Part shown: one piece after another, positions 56,333 to 64,000 of the stretch
Layout of the letters: every line of letters starts with the position of its first letter
How positions within the stretch are numbered: position 1 is the stretch's first letter
Origin: Amycolatopsis roodepoortensis
GTDB lineage: Bacteria > Actinomycetota > Actinomycetes > Mycobacteriales > Pseudonocardiaceae
Assembly: GCF_014873915.1 (NCBI RefSeq)
Contig: NZ_JADBEJ010000006.1
Coordinates: 1-64,000, forward strand
Length of the DNA stretch: 64,000 bases
Direction of reading: 5' to 3'
Program-made: the position numbers and the translations under genes
The notes under the pieces: model-generated
What the model was told of the DNA's origin: nothing
Seen by the model: the letters and a program-made list of their open reading frames with translations, nothing else
Databases searched by the model: none

Positions 56333-56806
56333 TCAGTGCTGGATGTTGAGCAGGGCGGCGATGTTGTGGCGCTGGGCGGCGACGGCGTCGGTGAGGATCC
56401 GGCGGTGGTCGAACGCCAGCCGGTCGCCTTCGAGGACTTCGTGGACCGGCCGCCAGGCGGCGGCCTCGGCGTCGCTGTCGGGGACGGGATCGGGCGCGTC
56501 GGGCAAGACCGCGCTGAAGGCGGTGGTGGAGTAGTCGCCGCGCGGGTCCCGGCCCCGCTCGTTGTAGACACCGACCTGGATCAGCTCCTGTGGCGCGTCG
56601 ATGCCGGTCTCTTCGCGGCATTCGCGCCGGGCGGCCCTTTCGTCGCTCTCGCCGGGATCGCGGTGCCCTCCAGGCAGGGCGGCCTTGCCCTGGTACGGGT
56701 CCCAGCGCCGGTCGATCAGCAGGACCATCAGCACGCCGCCGCGCTCGGTGAACAGCACCATGTCGGCCGTGTACCGCGTCGCGGTCGCTTCGGGAGATGC
56801 GGACAA
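56333..56806 (-). CDS. NUDIX hydrolase
   Basis: This 157-residue protein has a NUDIX box at residues 46-69 (GGHRDPGESDERAARREC, then REETGI) with the Glu residues intact. The front strand region ADMVLFTERGGVLMVLLID fits. Such enzymes hydrolyse nucleoside diphosphates linked to another moiety, and the substrate is not evident. The TTG at 56806 is chosen because GAAGAGGAG lies 6 bp upstream. Confidence 0.85.
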   Translation of the reverse strand: MSASPEATATRYTADMVLFTERGGVLMVLLIDRRWDPYQGKAALPGGHRDPGESDERAARRECREETGIDAPQELIQVGVYNERGRDPRGDYSTTAFSAVLPDAPDPVPDSDAEAAAWRPVHEVLEGDRLAFDHRRILTDAVAAQRHNIAALLNIQH

Positions 56807-56888
56807 GTGGAACTCCTCTTCTTGTTGGTGTGCGGGGAAATCGAACGAGCTGCTTCGGATAGCCAGGCTCGTATCAGCGCGCCCGCCG

Positions 56889-57700
56889 TCAGCGGGTTTC
56901 GAGCGAAAACGAGGCCGTCGCGACGGAGCCGGGACTGTGGAACGCCTCGACGAGGTAGGGCCAGACGCCGGGGATCGCGGCGACGCAGCCGAGCACGACG
57001 AGCGGGAACACCAGCCAGTTCTCGACCTTTTTGCCGGTGTGGAAGCGCAGCAGGCTCGGTGGCCGGAGCTCGTACCAGGTCTCACCGGCGATCGGGAGCG
57101 GGAACAGGAACGGGCAGCCGGATTCGGTGAGCGCGTCGCCGAGGCAGTGGGTGATCGCGCCGGCGGCGACGGCGATGCCGAGCCAGCCGGCGGACTCCTC
57201 GAGGGCGGTGAGCGCGGCCGGGCCGAGTCCGGCTGGCCCGTCGATCTGGGTCCACCAGCTCGCTGCGGCGATGCCGAACGGGACCAGCATGAGCGCGCCG
57301 AGCCGGTCGTAGGCCAGCAGCAGCCCGAACGCCAGCCAGCCGAGCACCGCCCAGCCGCCCCAGGCCGTCGTGGTCGCCCAGCACACTGCGCCGATCACCA
57401 GGGCGAACAGCACGGTGTGGGTGGCGTGCCGGTGGGTGCCGTCGCACTGTTCGTCCCGGGGCCCTTTGGTGGCCCGGTACAGCGCGCCGGACATCGTCCG
57501 CAGCCCAGCCGAGAGGCCGCGGGTGATCGGGCCGAGCTTGCGGTGATGGTGCTGCTGGGGTGATCCAGGTCGGGCAGCAGCGCGTATCCGGCGCAGGTCG
57601 CGGCGAACGGGCCGATCTCGGCCAGGCCCTGCAGACCGATCGCGGGGCCGAGCAGCAGACCGGCCAGGACACCGGTGGCGGCGTGGGTTCGGCCCATCAT
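56889..57700 (-). pseudogene. DUF457/YdjM-type membrane metal hydrolase, frameshifted
   Basis: The start at 57700 reads MMGRTHAATGVLAGLLL, then CAGYALLPDLDHPSSTIT, the typical front of DUF457 membrane proteins. Near 57540-57545 the frame shifts. The continuation RKLGPITRGLSAGLRTM, then GTHRHATHTVLF and ITHCLGDALTESGCPFLFP is in another frame, running to 56889. One missing C in the sequence explains it. It is a broken gene or a sequence error. Start ATGA-coupled to the 331-residue gene. Confidence 0.75.
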
Positions 57701-58692
57701 CGCGAGCCTCGCTGCAGGGCCTGCAGGTCGCGGGTGAACGCGGTCTGGCCGTCGACGTAGCCGCGCAGGTCGATGTCGTGCGGCAGCTGGGGAACGTGGC
57801 CCAGGGCGAGCGTGCCGAAGGCGATCAGGGCGACGCGGGCGACGGCGTCGGAGCCCTTTTTCGTCTGCGGGGCCTGGTAGAGGCAGTAGGCGCCGTGGAC
57901 CCAGCTCCGGAGCGCGGCCGCCGCGTCGGTGGTGATGAGCGCAGCGGCGAAGGCGGTGATGGCGGCCTGGTACAGGCGCGCCCGGTCGGCGGCGGTCGCG
58001 GTCGCGGTGTAGATCGGGGTGCCGCCGGTCTCGATCCGGCCGGTGTCGATCCGGCCCGTGTCGCCGCGGGCGGCGATCCGCGCGGTGAGTTCCTTCGCGG
58101 CGTCGTCGGCGGCGTATCCGCGCAGGAGCCGATTGCCGAGCACGAGCGTGCCGTCGGGGAGCTCGACGAAGTTCTGCAAGACCGCGCCATGCGGGGCCTC
58201 GGCGTCGTACCGGGCGAGCGCGCGTCGGCCGGCCTCCATGAGCGTGTGAAAGGCCGGAGTCGCGGCGCCGCCCCGGTAGATGCGGAACGCGGGATCCCAG
58301 TGGGCGCCGTCGCGGACGCGGCCGACGTAGCCGATGCGGTCGTAGTTCGTGGTGCTGTCGGTGATCGGGGTCCGGTACCGGGCGTGGTTGAGCGGGATTC
58401 CCGCGCCGCGTCGGACTTCGCTGGTGTCGACGGCGAGCCGGTAGCGCCAGTGCTGCGCCGCGGCGAGCGTGAGGACGACCATGCGCTCGGCGTCGCCGGG
58501 AACGGTGTGCAGCCGGTGGGCGATGGTGGCGGCCAGGTCCTGGGCGACGGCGGCCTGGTGATCGGCGAACTGGGCGATCCTCGCCAGGACGGCGGGGTCG
58601 TTGGTGCGCTGGGCCAGCGCCGGGACCGGGAACGCGGCGGCGGTGATCGCGTCGACGACGTCGAGGTTTTTCGGGCTTGTCGTGGCAGGCAT
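57697..58692 (-). CDS. hypothetical protein, 331 residues
   Basis: It begins MPATTSPKNLDVVDAITAA. It has an early helical part, then IPLNHARYRTPITDSTTNY and RIYRGGAATPAFHTLMEAG. A short repeat DTGRIDTGRIETGG is near 250, and a helical end (AADRARLYQAAITAFAAAL) follows. No family recognised. Part of the minus-strand block, with a hairpin upstream of the next gene. Confidence 0.5.
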   Translation of the reverse strand: MPATTSPKNLDVVDAITAAAFPVPALAQRTNDPAVLARIAQFADHQAAVAQDLAATIAHRLHTVPGDAERMVVLTLAAAQHWRYRLAVDTSEVRRGAGIPLNHARYRTPITDSTTNYDRIGYVGRVRDGAHWDPAFRIYRGGAATPAFHTLMEAGRRALARYDAEAPHGAVLQNFVELPDGTLVLGNRLLRGYAADDAAKELTARIAARGDTGRIDTGRIETGGTPIYTATATAADRARLYQAAITAFAAALITTDAAAALRSWVHGAYCLYQAPQTKKGSDAVARVALIAFGTLALGHVPQLPHDIDLRGYVDGQTAFTRDLQALQRGSR

Positions 58693-58726
58693 GGGAAATC
58701 TCCCTCGGTGCGGGGGCAGGACGAGG

Positions 58727-58752
58727 CGCGGGCCGGCAGTGTCCGGCCCGCG
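58727..58752. repeat. intercistronic hairpin
   Basis: CGCGGGCCGG at 58727-58736 pairs perfectly with 58743-58752 around 6 nt, between the genes at 57697-58692 and 58770-59246. Confidence 0.65.
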
Positions 58753-58769
58753 TGTGGAGAGAAGGTGGG

Positions 58770-59246
58770 TCAGCGCAGCGGTCGGCCGTAGCCGTCGAGC
58801 TCGCTGACGTCGGCGAAGCCTTCGGCGCACAGCGCCGGGACGGTGAGCTGCTGGACCTCGTGCCACATCCGCTCGACGACGTCGGTCGGGACGGGCCGGG
58901 CGCGCAGCGCATTGCGGTGCAGGATCGTGGGAAGGTCGGCGCGCAGCACGAGCGCGATCGGTCGGGCCCCGTGCCGGCGGGCCAGGCCGAGCCAGCGGGC
59001 CCGGTGCTCGGCGACGGTGGAGGTGGCGTCCAGGGTGACGTCGACGCCGTCAGCGAGGGTCTCGTCGATCTCGGCGTGGACCGCCGCGACCGCGGCGGCC
59101 GAGACGGTGTGGTCGTGGGCGTGCAGCCCGAGCTGGGCGCGGGCGCGATCCAGCGAGTACACGGTGCCGAACCGGGCGGCGTTCTCGCGGCACAGCGACG
59201 TCTTCCCGCTCGCCGGGGCCGCGATGAGCACGCGGAGGGTGCTCAC
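58770..59246 (-). CDS. P-loop kinase (polynucleotide-kinase-like)
   Basis: This 158-residue protein has Walker A in VLIAAPASGKTSLCREN (residues 9-16) and YSLDRARAQLG. The middle GVDVTLDATSTVAEHRARW and PIALVLRADLPTILHRNAL matches the kinase half of AAA_33/PNK-like proteins that phosphorylate 5'-OH ends or small molecules. It pairs by an ATGA overlap with the small lipoprotein gene upstream. Confidence 0.75.
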   Translation of the reverse strand: MSTLRVLIAAPASGKTSLCRENAARFGTVYSLDRARAQLGLHAHDHTVSAAAVAAVHAEIDETLADGVDVTLDATSTVAEHRARWLGLARRHGARPIALVLRADLPTILHRNALRARPVPTDVVERMWHEVQQLTVPALCAEGFADVSELDGYGRPLR

Positions 59247-59530
59247 CAGCCGGTCCCTTCCGGGATCGGGACGGGTTTCCAGCCGCTGGGCCAGGGCGCG
59301 TCGCGGACCATGGTGTGGGTGCGGCGGCAGAGCCGCTGCGCCTCGGCGCGCGCGGCCGGAGTGTTCGGCTTGACGTCGAAGGCGTTGCCCGCGCCGTCGC
59401 AGGAGGCGGTGTATTCGACGTCCGACGAACTAGCGGGCCGGGGACCGGTGTCGCCGGCGGGCGGCTGGCAGGACGTGGCCGGTGCGACGGCCAGGACGGC
59501 GGCGAGCGCGAAGGCGGGGATCGTGGCCAT
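59243..59530 (-). CDS. secreted small protein (lipoprotein-like)
   Basis: This 95-residue protein has a signal peptide ending APATSC (Cys near 21). Two later Cys (SCDGAGNAF, LCRRTH) may bond. Mature domain short. ATGA-coupled to the kinase-like gene. Function unknown. Confidence 0.6.
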   Translation of the reverse strand: MATIPAFALAAVLAVAPATSCQPPAGDTGPRPASSSDVEYTASCDGAGNAFDVKPNTPAARAEAQRLCRRTHTMVRDAPWPSGWKPVPIPEGTGW

Positions 59531-59550
59531 GAAGGAACCTCCGAAAAGAA

Positions 59551-59588
59551 GCGTCGGGGCCGGAACCTGGTGGTTCCGGCCCCGACGC
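59551..59588. repeat. 17-bp perfect intercistronic hairpin
   Basis: GCGTCGGGGCCGGAACC at 59551-59567 pairs exactly with 59572-59588 around 4 nt, between the membrane gene at 59603-60277 and the lipoprotein gene. It likely attenuates or ends part of the transcript. Confidence 0.75.
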
Positions 59589-59602
59589 GGTGGCTGGTGG
59601 GA

Positions 59603-60277
59603 TCAGATGAGCGGTGCGCTGGTGAATCCCGGACGCTGCTGGGCGTCCTCGAGCGCCGCGTCCTGGGCGGCGTCTTGGCGGTGTTCCAGGTGGTCGGCGA
59701 CGGCGTCCAGGCCGCGGTCGAAGGCGAGGTGCAGCAGGTAGAGCGCGGCGACCGGGGTCAGGCGCAGCAGCAGCTGCGGTCCGGCCGCGCCGAAGGCCTG
59801 CGGGGTGTTGGCGGTCCAGGCCGCGACCAGGTCCGGGATGGCCGGGGCGGCCAGCGGCGTGGCCAGCGCGAGGTGGAGCAGCCGGGTGCTGCGCACCTGG
59901 GCGCGCCCGTTGCGGGCGAGCTCATGAAGCTCGAAGTCATCGAGCCGGTCGAGACGGTGCGTGCGGCCGAGGTCGTCGTAGATGGCGCGGTGCCCGACCG
60001 TGAAGATGCCCAGCAACAGCAGGGCGATCAGGCCGCCGGTGAGCAGGTGCTGGGGGCTGCGGCCGGTCGCGGCGGGCCACAGCCACTGCCCGGGACGGTC
60101 GAGCACGACCAGGTAGAACACGTACGCGACGCTGGCGAGCAGGACGATCTCGGCGGCGGATTGCGCGCCGTCGAGCCAGCCCCGGTAGTAGCCGTTGAGC
60201 CGCAGCTGCGGCGAGGCCGGGGGGCGGGCCTGCGGATCGAGTTCGGCGGCGTCGGCGATGTCGGCGAGTTCACGCAT
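59603..60277 (-). CDS. membrane protein with four spans
   Basis: Hydrophobic segments are near residues 43-60 (EIVLLASVAYVFYLVVL), 75-95 (LLTGGLIALLLLGIFTV), 132-152 (LLHLALATPLAAPAIPDLV) and 175-190 (LRLTPVAALYLLHLAF). A polar N-terminus and charged loops separate them. It may be part of the transfer apparatus by position, but no family is recognised. Start overlaps the 60270-60470 gene's end. Confidence 0.55.
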   Translation of the reverse strand: MRELADIADAAELDPQARPPASPQLRLNGYYRGWLDGAQSAAEIVLLASVAYVFYLVVLDRPGQWLWPAATGRSPQHLLTGGLIALLLLGIFTVGHRAIYDDLGRTHRLDRLDDFELHELARNGRAQVRSTRLLHLALATPLAAPAIPDLVAAWTANTPQAFGAAGPQLLLRLTPVAALYLLHLAFDRGLDAVADHLEHRQDAAQDAALEDAQQRPGFTSAPLI

Positions 60278-60470
60278 GGGAGGTCCTCTCCAGGATCGGC
60301 TGGCGGGGCAGGTCGAGGGGCTGGGTCGGGGCGTCGCCGAGAACCGGTGAGTCGTCCTCGGCGGGGGTGGCGGCGATCGCGGCCCGGTACATCTGCCGGG
60401 CCAGCAGCAGCGCGACGACGCCGAGGACGGCGAACGCGACGGCGCCGATGAACGCCAGCGCCGGGATCAC
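60270..60470 (-). CDS. small single-span membrane protein, 66 residues
   Basis: It starts with a GTG overlapping the upstream ATPase stop (GTGA at 60467-60470) and overlaps the next gene. One span (ALAFIGAVAFAVLGVVALL, then LARQMYR) and a Pro-rich tail. No family recognised. Confidence 0.6.
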   Translation of the reverse strand: MIPALAFIGAVAFAVLGVVALLLARQMYRAAIAATPAEDDSPVLGDAPTQPLDLPRQPILERTSHA

Positions 60471-61282
60471 GTGAAGCTCCCGGTCACCCGCGGTGCGTCC
60501 GGGGCGGTGTAGTAGTCGCCGAACACCGCGGCGGTCGCCTCGTCGAGCGGGTCGTCCGGCGCGATCTCGGTGTGCACCCAGGGATCCCCGTCGGGGAAGT
60601 ACGGCACGCGGGTGTCGTATTCGTGCCCGGCGCCGTCGCGGATCCGCGCGGTGCCCGCTTCGGTGCCGTTCCCGCGCATGCGGATCCGGTTCGTCTCCGA
60701 CAGCTGCCGCCACAGTGCCCGCTGCCCGGCGGGCAGGGTCGGGTCGTCCTCGCACTCCAGGGTGGCCAGGACCGCGATGTTGAGCTTCTTGGCGTGGCGG
60801 GCGAGCCGCGCCCAGCGGTGCGGGCGGTTGTCGACGACCTGCGCCGCGTTTTCCACGACCGCGAGCAGGATCGGCAGCTCGGTCCCGGCGAGGGTGCCCA
60901 GGCCGCGTTCACGCAGGATCTCGGCGCGGACCTCCGCCGCGTCGTGCAGCAGGCCGATCACCGTGTCCGGGGCGCCGCCGAGAATCGGGACGCTCGCGAT
61001 CCGCGCGAGCAGCGGGTTGTCCAGGCCGCCGAAGGGCGCGGTGTAGAGGGTGGTGACCGGCACGGCCTGGCTGGCGCGGGCCGCGGCGACCAGCGCTCGC
61101 GCCGTGGTGCTCTTGCCGGAGCCCTTCGGGCCGGTGATCACGCCGCCGGAGACGTGGAGGTCGTCGGCGAGGTCGAACCACGCGGGACCGCCGCCGTCGA
61201 GCCGACTGCCGAGGCCCAGATTGCCGGAGTGGTCCCAGGCCAGGGCCGGGTTGGCGGCGGGGATGGTGATCATGGTCGTCAT
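60467..61282 (-). CDS. FtsK/TraB-like P-loop ATPase
   Basis: This 271-residue protein has Walker A GGVITGPKGSGKSTTARAL near residue 50. LPILLAVVENAAQVVDNRP is in the Walker B place with Glu, and AKKLNIAVLATLECEDD follows. The layout is that of small HerA/FtsK-type ATPases of actinomycete conjugation regions, with no visible membrane span. It may work with the larger TraB-like ATPase upstream to pump DNA. Coupled to the gene below. Confidence 0.7.
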   Translation of the reverse strand: MTTMITIPAANPALAWDHSGNLGLGSRLDGGGPAWFDLADDLHVSGGVITGPKGSGKSTTARALVAAARASQAVPVTTLYTAPFGGLDNPLLARIASVPILGGAPDTVIGLLHDAAEVRAEILRERGLGTLAGTELPILLAVVENAAQVVDNRPHRWARLARHAKKLNIAVLATLECEDDPTLPAGQRALWRQLSETNRIRMRGNGTEAGTARIRDGAGHEYDTRVPYFPDGDPWVHTEIAPDDPLDEATAAVFGDYYTAPDAPRVTGSFT

Positions 61283-61324
61283 CGGGTGCTCTTTCTGTGC
61301 GTGGTGAACGGGATGTGCGAGAGG

Positions 61325-61843
61325 TCAGGCGGCGTCGAGCTCGTCGACGCCGATGCCGTCGGCCTGCTCGTGCTCTTCGGCGTTCAGGCCGTCGGGACGG
61401 CGGGTGACGGCCAGGGCGAGACGCTCGGCGAGCCGGGTGCCGAGGCCGAGGTCGAGCGCGTGGTCGATGAGGGCGTTGAGCCGCACGGCCAGGACCCAGC
61501 CGGGCTGGTCGTCGGCGGGGTCGGCCATGCGGTCCAGTACGGCCCGCGGGTAAGGCCGCTGTTCCAGTTCGGGCAGCAGCCCGGTCTTGCGGGGGCGGCC
61601 GTAGGCGCGGGCGTTGGCCACGTCGGCCAGCAGCGCGAGCACGCGGGCATCGTCTACGTCGACGCCGGCGCGGGTCAGGGCGGCCTGTTCCTTGGTGGCC
61701 TCGGCGAGTTCGTCGAGTAGCTGCGCGTCCTCGAGGTCGTTGTCGCTGTGTTCCATGGCGGCCACCACGCCGTCGACGAGGTCGGCGTAGTCGAGGTATC
61801 GGGCGGCGTCGCCGGGGGAGATGTGGGTGAGCGTGCCGGTCAT
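61325..61843 (-). CDS. hypothetical acidic protein, 172 residues
   Basis: Helical throughout (AARYLDYADLVDGVVAAME, AQLLDELAEATKEQAALTR, LALLADVANARAYGRP). No family recognised. An inverted-motif site with TGCGAGG/CCTCGCA lies 39 bp upstream of its ATG, so it probably has its own regulated start. Confidence 0.5.
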   Translation of the reverse strand: MTGTLTHISPGDAARYLDYADLVDGVVAAMEHSDNDLEDAQLLDELAEATKEQAALTRAGVDVDDARVLALLADVANARAYGRPRKTGLLPELEQRPYPRAVLDRMADPADDQPGWVLAVRLNALIDHALDLGLGTRLAERLALAVTRRPDGLNAEEHEQADGIGVDELDAA

Positions 61844-61881
61844 GCAGCAGCGTCCTTCCAGGTCGGAGGCGTGGCGAGTTC

Positions 61882-61913
61882 TGCGAGGTCCGCGAGAGCG
61901 GATAGTCCTCGCA
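61882..61913 (-). promoter_or_regulatory. TGCGAGG inverted site upstream of the 172-residue gene
   Basis: TGCGAGG at 61882-61888 faces CCTCGCA at 61907-61913, with GCGAG in between. It is a shorter relative of the 17-bp motif sites at 12299 and 62777. GGATAGTCCTC inside it recalls the centre of the 62777 site (GATTTAGTCCTC). Confidence 0.5.
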
Positions 61914-61935
61914 TACGGCGGACGATGGTGTGGCG

Positions 61936-62142
61936 CTACAGGTCGCGGGTGCCGCCGAGGAGCTTGCGGCCGAGGCGGATCTTCGTGCCGGATCCCTTGC
62001 AGCGACAGCATTTGCGCCAGTACTGGCCGTCGGCGGTGAAGTGCTTGCCGCCGTCGCAGTTGCCGCAGGCGGTGTAGGGGTAGAACCAGCAGTAGGCCAG
62101 GTAGAACAAGGTCAGCGCGGCGAAGAACAGCAGAGGCTTCAA
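61936..62142 (-). CDS. small membrane protein with zinc motif, 68 residues
   Basis: N-terminal span (LLFFAALTLFYLAYCWFYP) and two CxxC pairs (CGNCDGG, CCRCKGSG) like a shortened DnaJ zinc finger. A single-span membrane protein with the zinc part facing the cytoplasm or outside is the simplest reading. Confidence 0.6.
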   Translation of the reverse strand: MKPLLFFAALTLFYLAYCWFYPYTACGNCDGGKHFTADGQYWRKCCRCKGSGTKIRLGRKLLGGTRDL

Positions 62143-62166
62143 GTGCGGAGGCCTTCCCGGAACGGA

Positions 62167-62201
62167 GACGGCCCCTCCCCGGAAACCGGGGCGGGGCCGT
62201 C
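62167..62201. repeat. GC-rich hairpin between operon genes
   Basis: GACGGCCCC, T, CCCCGG, AAA, CCGGGG, C, GGGGCCGTC. Likely terminator or attenuator upstream of the small membrane gene. Confidence 0.65.
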
Positions 62202-62231
62202 GGGGCGGGCGGAGTGCGGTCAGGACACGGG

Positions 62232-62741
62232 TCAGCGGGCCGGGGACACCTCGCGGCGGCCGATCGTGCGCCCGGAGTGCGTCGTGGACCTGTCCTTCTG
62301 GCGCCGGGCTTGTGTCTCGGCGACGGTGACGCGCAGGTTCGCGTGCTCGACCCAGCCATCGGCGGCACGGAGCGCTCCGAACGTCGCGTGCTCGGCGACG
62401 CGGTTGGCGTGGCGGAGCACGTACAGGACCTCGGTCGCCGCGGCCTGGGTCTCGCTGCGCAGGTCGATCTCGACGTCGTAGGGGTTCATGCGGGTGTGGA
62501 GCTTGATCAGCTGGCGGATGATGGCGGCGGCGTCGACGAACAGCGTGTTCGGCAGGGAGCCGATGGCGCTGGTGAGCAGCCGTTCGTGCAGGGCGAGCAG
62601 GTCGGTCACCATGTCGTCGCCGAGCTCGGCGGGCCAGTCGTGGATCCAGGCAGGCACCGGATGGGACCTGCCCCGATCCGGGCGGGGCCTGACGGAGACC
62701 GGGGTCATGGGGTCGGAGGTGGAGCGCTTCCTGCCGAACAT
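62232..62741 (-). CDS. hypothetical protein, 169 residues
   Basis: It begins MFGRKRSTSDPMTPVSVR with GGAAGGAA upstream. The helical core (DDMVTDLLALHERLLTSAI, DAAAIIRQLIKLHTRMNPY) ends in a basic tail. No family recognised. The strongest 17-bp motif inverted repeat lies 36 bp upstream. Confidence 0.5.
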   Translation of the reverse strand: MFGRKRSTSDPMTPVSVRPRPDRGRSHPVPAWIHDWPAELGDDMVTDLLALHERLLTSAIGSLPNTLFVDAAAIIRQLIKLHTRMNPYDVEIDLRSETQAAATEVLYVLRHANRVAEHATFGALRAADGWVEHANLRVTVAETQARRQKDRSTTHSGRTIGRREVSPAR

Positions 62742-62776
62742 GCTGTTCCTTCCGGTGTGGTCACTGCACGACGTGC

Positions 62777-62818
62777 TTGCGAGGCCTGCGAGGGATTTAG
62801 TCCTCACAGGCCTCGCAA
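62777..62818 (-). promoter_or_regulatory. operator-like inverted repeat of the 17-bp motif
   Basis: TTGCGAGGCCTGCGAGG at 62777-62793 pairs with CCTCACAGGCCTCGCAA at 62802-62818 (16 of 17) around GATTTAGT. The best copy of the motif, placed before the 169-residue gene. Confidence 0.7.
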
Positions 62819-62861
62819 ACACATGAGGGTGTTGTTGCTGGTCGACCCGTCGGGGCGAGGC

Positions 62862-64000
62862 TTATTTGATGCGGTAACGGCCCTTGCCGAGGTTGTCGAG
62901 GCGGGTCTCGCCGATGGAGCGGATGTGCCCGCGCACGGCCTGTTCGCTGATGCCGAGCGCTTCGGCCATGTCCTTGGTGTGCCAGGCCTGCCCATCGCGC
63001 AGCAGGATCATGACCCGCTGGGCACCGGGTTTGAGATCGGCGGCGGGGACACCGTCCGGGGCGGCCACCGCACCGCTGGCGGCGGTGCTCGTGGTCTGGG
63101 CCGAGGGCCGGACCGGAAGGATCCGCACCGACGCCATCCCGCCACCAGCGTTCGCCGCCGGCGCCGCGCTGGTGCCGGTGCTGGTGTTCTGCTCCGGCTG
63201 GCGGGGGCCGCTGGTGAGCATGGTCAGCGCGGTCGCCTCGGGAGCCGCGTCGAAAGCCTCGAGGGTGGCCATGGCCTTCTCGGTGTAGCGGGCGGCGGTC
63301 TTGTGCCGGTTGCGGTAGACCGGTCCCGCTGCTTTCGCCGCCCGCGCGTCCAGGGTCGCTTTCGGCTTGGCGGCGAGGTATTCGGCGGCGCGGTCACCGA
63401 TGTGGCGGGCCCGCCACATGACGTGTTCGCGGTCGGTGTCGATGGCGTAGCCGTAGCCGCCGCCCTTGCGCAGGCTCAGCGGGGACGGCGCGGAGCCGGG
63501 CAGCAGCCCGCAGTGGCTCTTCTCCATCATGCGCAGGATCAGCAGGTTCCCGGTGATCATCCCGGAGCGCAAGGCCGCGGCGTTGCCGAAGGTCTCCATC
63601 GTGAAGATCTGCGAGGCGCCGATGAACCCGATCCCGAGCTTCCGGGTGACCCGGTCGAGTTCGCCGAAGTCGTAGCCGAAGGTGTTGCCGGTGATCGGGT
63701 TCTTCAGGTTGAACGCCTTGTGGCACTCGTCGATCATCACCATGATCGCCGGGCGCTCGCGGGTGTGGGTGAACCCGTCGAGGCCCATCGCGACGTTCTC
63801 CGCCTCGCGGATCTTCGCCACGTTGGACACCGCCCGCCACAGGTGCAGCATGTTCCCGATGTAGGCGAGTTCGAGCGGGGTGTGCTCGTCGGAATCCAGG
63901 CCCATCAGCGACCAGTCCGCGTGGTCCTTCAGCGCCTTCGACGACGCACCGCCCTGCGGATCCATCCACCAGATCTCGATCCCGAGCGCGCGCAGCCCGT
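62862..64000 (-). CDS. traB: TraB/FtsK-like DNA translocase, C-terminal part (partial)
   Basis: The frame runs off the right edge, and about 379 residues are visible. The visible part has EIWWMDPQGG, then AYIGNMLHLWRAVSNVAKI. MVMIDECHKAF forms Walker B, followed by GIGFIGASQIFTMETFGNA. The end is a winged helix (WHTKDMAEALGISEQAVRG, then GKGRYRIK). This matches actinomycete TraB-type double-stranded DNA pumps, whose C-terminal wHTH recognises transfer repeats. The Walker A part is outside the window. Confidence 0.7.
   Translation of the reverse strand, partial: GLRALGIEIWWMDPQGGASSKALKDHADWSLMGLDSDEHTPLELAYIGNMLHLWRAVSNVAKIREAENVAMGLDGFTHTRERPAIMVMIDECHKAFNLKNPITGNTFGYDFGELDRVTRKLGIGFIGASQIFTMETFGNAAALRSGMITGNLLILRMMEKSHCGLLPGSAPSPLSLRKGGGYGYAIDTDREHVMWRARHIGDRAAEYLAAKPKATLDARAAKAAGPVYRNRHKTAARYTEKAMATLEAFDAAPEATALTMLTSGPRQPEQNTSTGTSAAPAANAGGGMASVRILPVRPSAQTTSTAASGAVAAPDGVPAADLKPGAQRVMILLRDGQAWHTKDMAEALGISEQAVRGHIRSIGETRLDNLGKGRYRIK

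Overview
The window is high-GC actinomycete DNA. Its gene types point to a Pseudonocardiales-type host: a DUF6879 protein beside a small zinc-finger protein, DUF4031, HTH_31-type regulators, many tiny Cys-pair proteins and frequent GTG starts. The content is that of a large conjugative plasmid or integrated conjugative element. It carries a replication initiator-like gene with repeats inside it, a DnaB-type helicase, a ParA/ParB-like pair, a 1622-residue MobF relaxase-helicase, and at the right edge FtsK/TraB-like ATPases. No rRNA, tRNA or CRISPR array was recognised.

Layout. 0-6 kb is accessory: isochorismatase-like and HAD-like enzymes, a DUF6879/zinc-finger pair, a PIN-type toxin-antitoxin pair and a Phd-like orphan. 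6.4-12.3 kb is the replication and partition core: a leader gene, the repeat-bearing Rep, DnaB, a non-coding iteron-like GGGGGCA array, then parA and a small ParB-like gene on the minus strand. 12.4-19 kb holds a plus-strand series of small coupled genes, mostly unknown. Their gaps carry related inverted repeats built on TTGATAGG/CCTATCAA, and the series includes a 457-residue HTH protein. 20.3-25.2 kb is the relaxase. 25.5-37 kb is mixed cargo: a NERD nuclease-like protein with a HEPN/Abi-C-like partner, a GNAT, an endonuclease/exonuclease/phosphatase enzyme, a hexapeptide acyltransferase and an HTH protein under a clear palindromic operator. 37.7-45 kb is rich in regulators: two coupled sigma factors, a third sigma factor with a fused C-terminal domain, several tiny membrane proteins, a solitary ATP-dependent DNA ligase, and an HTH_31 plus response-regulator fusion. 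45-49.5 kb has a TIR-domain protein between two related small membrane-protein genes, then a tyrosine recombinase preceded by a 13-5-13 inverted repeat. 49.6-53.8 kb is small unknown genes and an XRE regulator. 54-64 kb is one long minus-strand block with ATGA/GTGA overlaps, running from the TraB-like ATPase down through membrane proteins, lipoproteins, a kinase-like P-loop protein, a frameshifted DUF457 hydrolase, NUDIX, a secreted HNH nuclease and DUF4031.

How the parts may work together. Repeats within the rep gene plus an AT-rich palindrome give a candidate origin for the Rep/DnaB pair. The iteron array beside parA and the ParB-like gene is a candidate centromere. A 17-bp motif (TTGCGAGGCYTGCGAGG), mostly as an inverted pair, lies 22-38 bp upstream of parA and of two genes in the conjugation block. 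This suggests that one plasmid regulator controls partition and transfer together. These functional links are inference from position and motif, not demonstrated.
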